A stretch of 7,686 nt of DNA from Desulfobacteraceae bacterium (GTDB lineage Bacteria; Desulfobacterota; DSM-4660; Desulfatiglandales; JALVMZ01): NCBI GenBank assembly GCA_027032655.1, contig JALVMZ010000025.1:1-7686 (forward strand). Reading direction: 5' to 3'. A program made the translations under genes and the position numbers. The notes beneath the pieces are model-generated. The model was not told the origin of the DNA. It saw only the letters and a program-made list of their open reading frames with translations, and searched no databases. The first letter of the stretch is position 1. The number at the start of each line of letters is the position of its first letter. This document shows, one piece after another, positions 5,265 through 7,686 of this stretch.

Positions 5265-6332
5265 ATGGATCCAAAGCAATACAGTATAGGAGTCATTCCA
5301 GGAGATGGAACAGGGCCTGAGGTCATAAAAGAAGGCATAAAGGTCCTGAAGGCATTATCAGAGAAGTCCGGAGTAAAATTTAATTTTAAAAGATTTGATA
5401 TTGGTGGAGATAGATACCTGAGGGACGGAACCCTCTTGCCGGATTCTATTATCAATGAACTCAAAAAATGTGATGCCATATACCTGGGTGCCATCGGGAC
5501 ACCAAATGTAAAACCAGGTGTGCTTGAACGAGGCATCCTTCTTAAACTCAGATTTGAACTTGACCTCTATGTGAATCTGAGACCTGTAAAACTGATACCT
5601 GGTGTGGAGACTCCTTTAAAATCAATCAATCCAGAGGATATTGACTTTGTGGTGGTAAGGGAAAATACAGAGGGGCTTTATTGTGGATGCGGAGCATTTT
5701 TTAAGAAAAATACACCGGATGAGGTGGCCATTCAGGAGTCCATTAATACCAGGTCAGGGGTTGAGCGATGCATAAGATTTGCATTTGAATACTGCAAGAA
5801 GAGGAATGGTAAAGGAAAGGTGACCCTTTGTGGTAAGAGTAATGTTCTTAATTATGAATGGGATCTCTGGTTAAGGGTATTTGAGGAAGTAAAAAAGGAA
5901 TATCCTGAAATAGAGACCGATTATCAGCATGTGGATGCGCTATGTATGTGGATGATAAAAAGACCTGAGCAATATGATGTAATTGTCACAAATAATATGT
6001 TCGGAGATATCATTACAGATATCGGTGCAGTGCTTCAGGGTGGGCTTGGTGTTGCTGCAGGTGCCAATATAAATCCAGGTGTTCGGGGGATGTTTGAACC
6101 CATAGGGGGTTCTGCCCCCAAATATGCGGGGAAAAATATCATAAACCCAATTGCATGTATATTGGCAGGACAGATGATGCTTGAGTTCCTGGGTGAAAAT
6201 GAGATGGCGTGTTCCATTCAAAGGGCAGTTGAAAAAGTGGTAAAAGGGCATATGAAATCCATGGATGCTGGCAGAATGGGCATGGGGACATCTGATGTGG
6301 GTGATATGATAGCGGGATATCTGAAATACTGA
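5265..6332 (+). CDS. leuB: 3-isopropylmalate/3-methylmalate dehydrogenase-like (LeuB family)
   Basis: Member of the isocitrate/isopropylmalate dehydrogenase family, which oxidises and decarboxylates 2-hydroxy acids with NAD(P); 355 residues. Conserved parts are IGVIPGDGTGPEV (8-20), substrate-binding arginines 96 and 106 (LLKLRFELDLYVNLRP), Tyr139 in RENTEGLY, Lys191 in CGKSNVL, and metal ligands Asp224, Asp248 and Asp252. Leu92 and Leu93, four and three residues before Arg96, match the hydrophobic pocket of isopropylmalate dehydrogenase. The Ser and Asn of isocitrate dehydrogenase are absent there. The cofactor loop reads GGSAPKYAG (281-289): Lys286 and Tyr287 match the NADP-type Lys-Tyr of E. 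coli isocitrate dehydrogenase rather than the Asp of NAD-type LeuB. Being next to cimA, it may act on 3-methylmalate (isoleucine), 3-isopropylmalate (leucine) or both. It heads a tight run with the two genes that follow. A tartrate dehydrogenase-like role is less likely. Confidence 0.82.
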   Translation: MDPKQYSIGVIPGDGTGPEVIKEGIKVLKALSEKSGVKFNFKRFDIGGDRYLRDGTLLPDSIINELKKCDAIYLGAIGTPNVKPGVLERGILLKLRFELDLYVNLRPVKLIPGVETPLKSINPEDIDFVVVRENTEGLYCGCGAFFKKNTPDEVAIQESINTRSGVERCIRFAFEYCKKRNGKGKVTLCGKSNVLNYEWDLWLRVFEEVKKEYPEIETDYQHVDALCMWMIKRPEQYDVIVTNNMFGDIITDIGAVLQGGLGVAAGANINPGVRGMFEPIGGSAPKYAGKNIINPIACILAGQMMLEFLGENEMACSIQRAVEKVVKGHMKSMDAGRMGMGTSDVGDMIAGYLKY

Positions 6333-6333
6333 T

Positions 6334-6918
6334 ATGGAAAGAGATGATATCAGATGGGCAAAGATACTCAGTGACTATTTAGAGGGTCTCAACATACTCC
6401 TCCCTTATAATCCCGCCATAATTAATATAGGATGTGGTGAAAATGTTAAGTGGAACTATCTTGGCACTATACTCTACATTACCATGAAAGATTTAGGCAG
6501 GCCCATTTATCTGGGAGTTGATATTGATGAAAAGGGATTAAAAAAGGCATGGAAGGCATTAAAAAGGCTTGTTGATCTCGTGGTGGCAGATGCAGAACTT
6601 ATATCTCGCATGATAAAAAACCCCTTTGACATTGCCATATTTGAACATCCTGATATAAGCATATCACCTTATGGAGCCAGAAAATGGCGAAATATCTTTT
6701 TTGAAACCAGGGAGATATTAAAAGATGGGGGAATCTTAATCCTTACAAGTTTCTGGTTGAATGATCACATCCCTGCAACATATAACATTGAAAAGGCAGG
6801 GTTCCATATCTTATATAATGGAAAAAATAGATATCCCGGGAGACGCTTTGACATATCAAGTTCAGGAGAAGAACTCCTCTATGATAAATACATCCTTATT
6901 GCCAGAAAAGAAGAGTAA
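6334..6918 (+). CDS. Methyltransferase-like protein, substrate unknown
   Basis: A small 194-residue protein that starts one base after the leuB stop and has no obvious Shine-Dalgarno of its own, so translation is probably coupled. The order of elements fits a class I SAM-dependent methyltransferase fold. A strand with a glycine-rich turn reads IINIGCGEN (29-37). A second strand ending in acidic residues reads YLGVDIDEKGL (59-69). Then come VVADAEL (83-89), FDIAIFEHPDI (98-108), and a helix plus strand REILKDGGILILTSF (126-140). The first motif is degenerate compared with the usual D/E-x-G-x-G-x-G. There is no signal peptide or membrane segment, so it should be cytoplasmic. I do not recognise the specific family. 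It could methylate a small molecule or macromolecule, or bind a nucleotide without catalysis. Its fixed place between leuB and a nitrilase-like gene suggests a shared process that remains unidentified. Confidence 0.6.
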   Translation: MERDDIRWAKILSDYLEGLNILLPYNPAIINIGCGENVKWNYLGTILYITMKDLGRPIYLGVDIDEKGLKKAWKALKRLVDLVVADAELISRMIKNPFDIAIFEHPDISISPYGARKWRNIFFETREILKDGGILILTSFWLNDHIPATYNIEKAGFHILYNGKNRYPGRRFDISSSGEELLYDKYILIARKEE

Positions 6919-6921
6919 TAT

Positions 6922-6927
6922 GAGGAG
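6922..6927 (+). promoter_or_regulatory. Ribosome binding site of the nitrilase-like gene
   Basis: GAGGAG lies 5 nt before the ATG at 6933 but only 2 nt before an adjacent in-frame ATG at 6930. The spacing favours 6933 as the start. It sits in the 14-bp gap after the methyltransferase-like gene, showing independent initiation within the same transcript. Confidence 0.7.
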
Positions 6928-6932
6928 ATATG

Positions 6933-7686
6933 ATGAATGATATAATAGTGGGTGCTGTTTGCATGCAGACAAGCACTTCAGAATATAAAAGAAACCTAAA
7001 AAAAATAGAGAAGTTTGCCGGGCTTGGAAAGAAAAAAGGCGTAAATATCCTCTGCTTCCCGGAGCTCTCCATCTCCGGTTATATGCTTGATTCAATTGAA
7101 GGGCGTATTTCAAAGGAGCAATTTGATGAATCTATCAAATATATATCAAAGATCACATATAAGACCAAAATATTGATATTAGCTGGATTAATTGAAATCT
7201 CAGATAAGGGAAAGCCATATATTTCTCAATTGATTTCCTATCCCAATGGACAATGGCTCCTTTACAGAAAGACCCATATTGCACCTCCGGAGGAAAACTC
7301 TTACCAGTCTGGAGAGGAGCTTCCTGTATTTAGCTTCAGGAATCTTCGATTCGGTATTGAACTCTGTTATGAAGCCCATTTTCCAGAGATAAGCACCATA
7401 CTTGCCCTAAAAGGGGCTGAGGCAATCTTTATGCCCCATGCCTCTCCCAGAGGAACACCATCAGATAAGCTATCTGGCTGGAAAAAGCATCTCAAGGCAA
7501 GGGCCTATGACAATGGAGTATATGTGATAGCCTGCAATCAGGTGGGAGAGAATGAAGATGGTTTTTATTTTCCAGGGGTCGCCTTAATAATCAATCCATC
7601 AGGAGAGATTATCTCATCTTATAGCGGAGATCAGGAATATATGCTTATATCCGAACTTAAAAGAGATGCTATCCAGGAAGTAAAGG
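6933..7686 (+). CDS. Nitrilase-superfamily carbon-nitrogen hydrolase, 3' end cut by window
   Basis: Cytoplasmic C-N hydrolase of the nitrilase/amidase superfamily. The frame runs open from 6933 to the window end (251 codons), with the stop outside. The Glu-Lys-Cys triad is visible: Glu44 in CFPELSISGY, Lys113 in LLYRKTHI and Cys145 in ELCYEAHFPE. Family features also include the start IVGAVCMQTST, the second conserved glutamate in PPEENSYQSGEE (119-129), the ARAYDNGVYVIACNQVG stretch and FPGVALIINPSGEI near the end. The residue after CY is Glu where many members have Asp. Members hydrolyse amides, N-carbamoyl compounds or nitriles, or supply ammonia to partner enzymes; the substrate cannot be read from this sequence. 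About 250 of a usual 260-300 residues are present. It is probably cotranscribed with the leuB-like and methyltransferase-like genes. Confidence 0.9.
   Translation, partial: MNDIIVGAVCMQTSTSEYKRNLKKIEKFAGLGKKKGVNILCFPELSISGYMLDSIEGRISKEQFDESIKYISKITYKTKILILAGLIEISDKGKPYISQLISYPNGQWLLYRKTHIAPPEENSYQSGEELPVFSFRNLRFGIELCYEAHFPEISTILALKGAEAIFMPHASPRGTPSDKLSGWKKHLKARAYDNGVYVIACNQVGENEDGFYFPGVALIINPSGEIISSYSGDQEYMLISELKRDAIQEVK

Overview
The window is a bacterial chromosomal segment of moderately AT-rich DNA. It carries translation and branched-chain amino-acid genes, all on the + strand. Two features hint at a Desulfobacterota, Nitrospirota or related anaerobic lineage: the eight-cysteine insertion in the histidyl-tRNA synthetase and the citramalate-synthase type of the LeuA-family enzyme. 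This is a weak inference from family resemblance. No marker gene fixes the taxonomy.

Region 1 (1-3007) holds the 3' part of hisS and a complete aspS, which overlap by one base. Region 2 (3008-3489) is an intergenic stretch of about 480 bp with two parts. The first (3035-3204) is a 170-bp non-coding element with terminal inverted repeats and a candidate 5-bp target duplication. The second is a promoter (3252-3279) followed by a roughly 200-nt leader. The leader contains a perfect 14-bp hairpin, three mutually complementary segments and a strong intrinsic terminator that ends just before the next gene's ribosome binding site. This looks like a transcription attenuator or riboswitch-type control of cimA. 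Region 3 (3490-5061) is cimA, encoding (R)-citramalate synthase. Region 4 (5062-5264) is almost filled by a second, inverted copy of the 170-bp element, about 91% identical to the first. Region 5 (5265-7686) is a tight gene run: a LeuB-type decarboxylating dehydrogenase, a small methyltransferase-like protein of unknown substrate, and a nitrilase-superfamily hydrolase cut off by the window end.

CimA condenses pyruvate with acetyl-CoA to citramalate. The LeuB-like enzyme could oxidise the isomerised product, 3-methylmalate, to 2-oxobutyrate for isoleucine, and/or 3-isopropylmalate for leucine. The isomerase (LeuCD) is not in the window. The most interesting parts are the cimA leader RNA and the pair of inverted MITE-like elements that bracket cimA with its promoter and leader.
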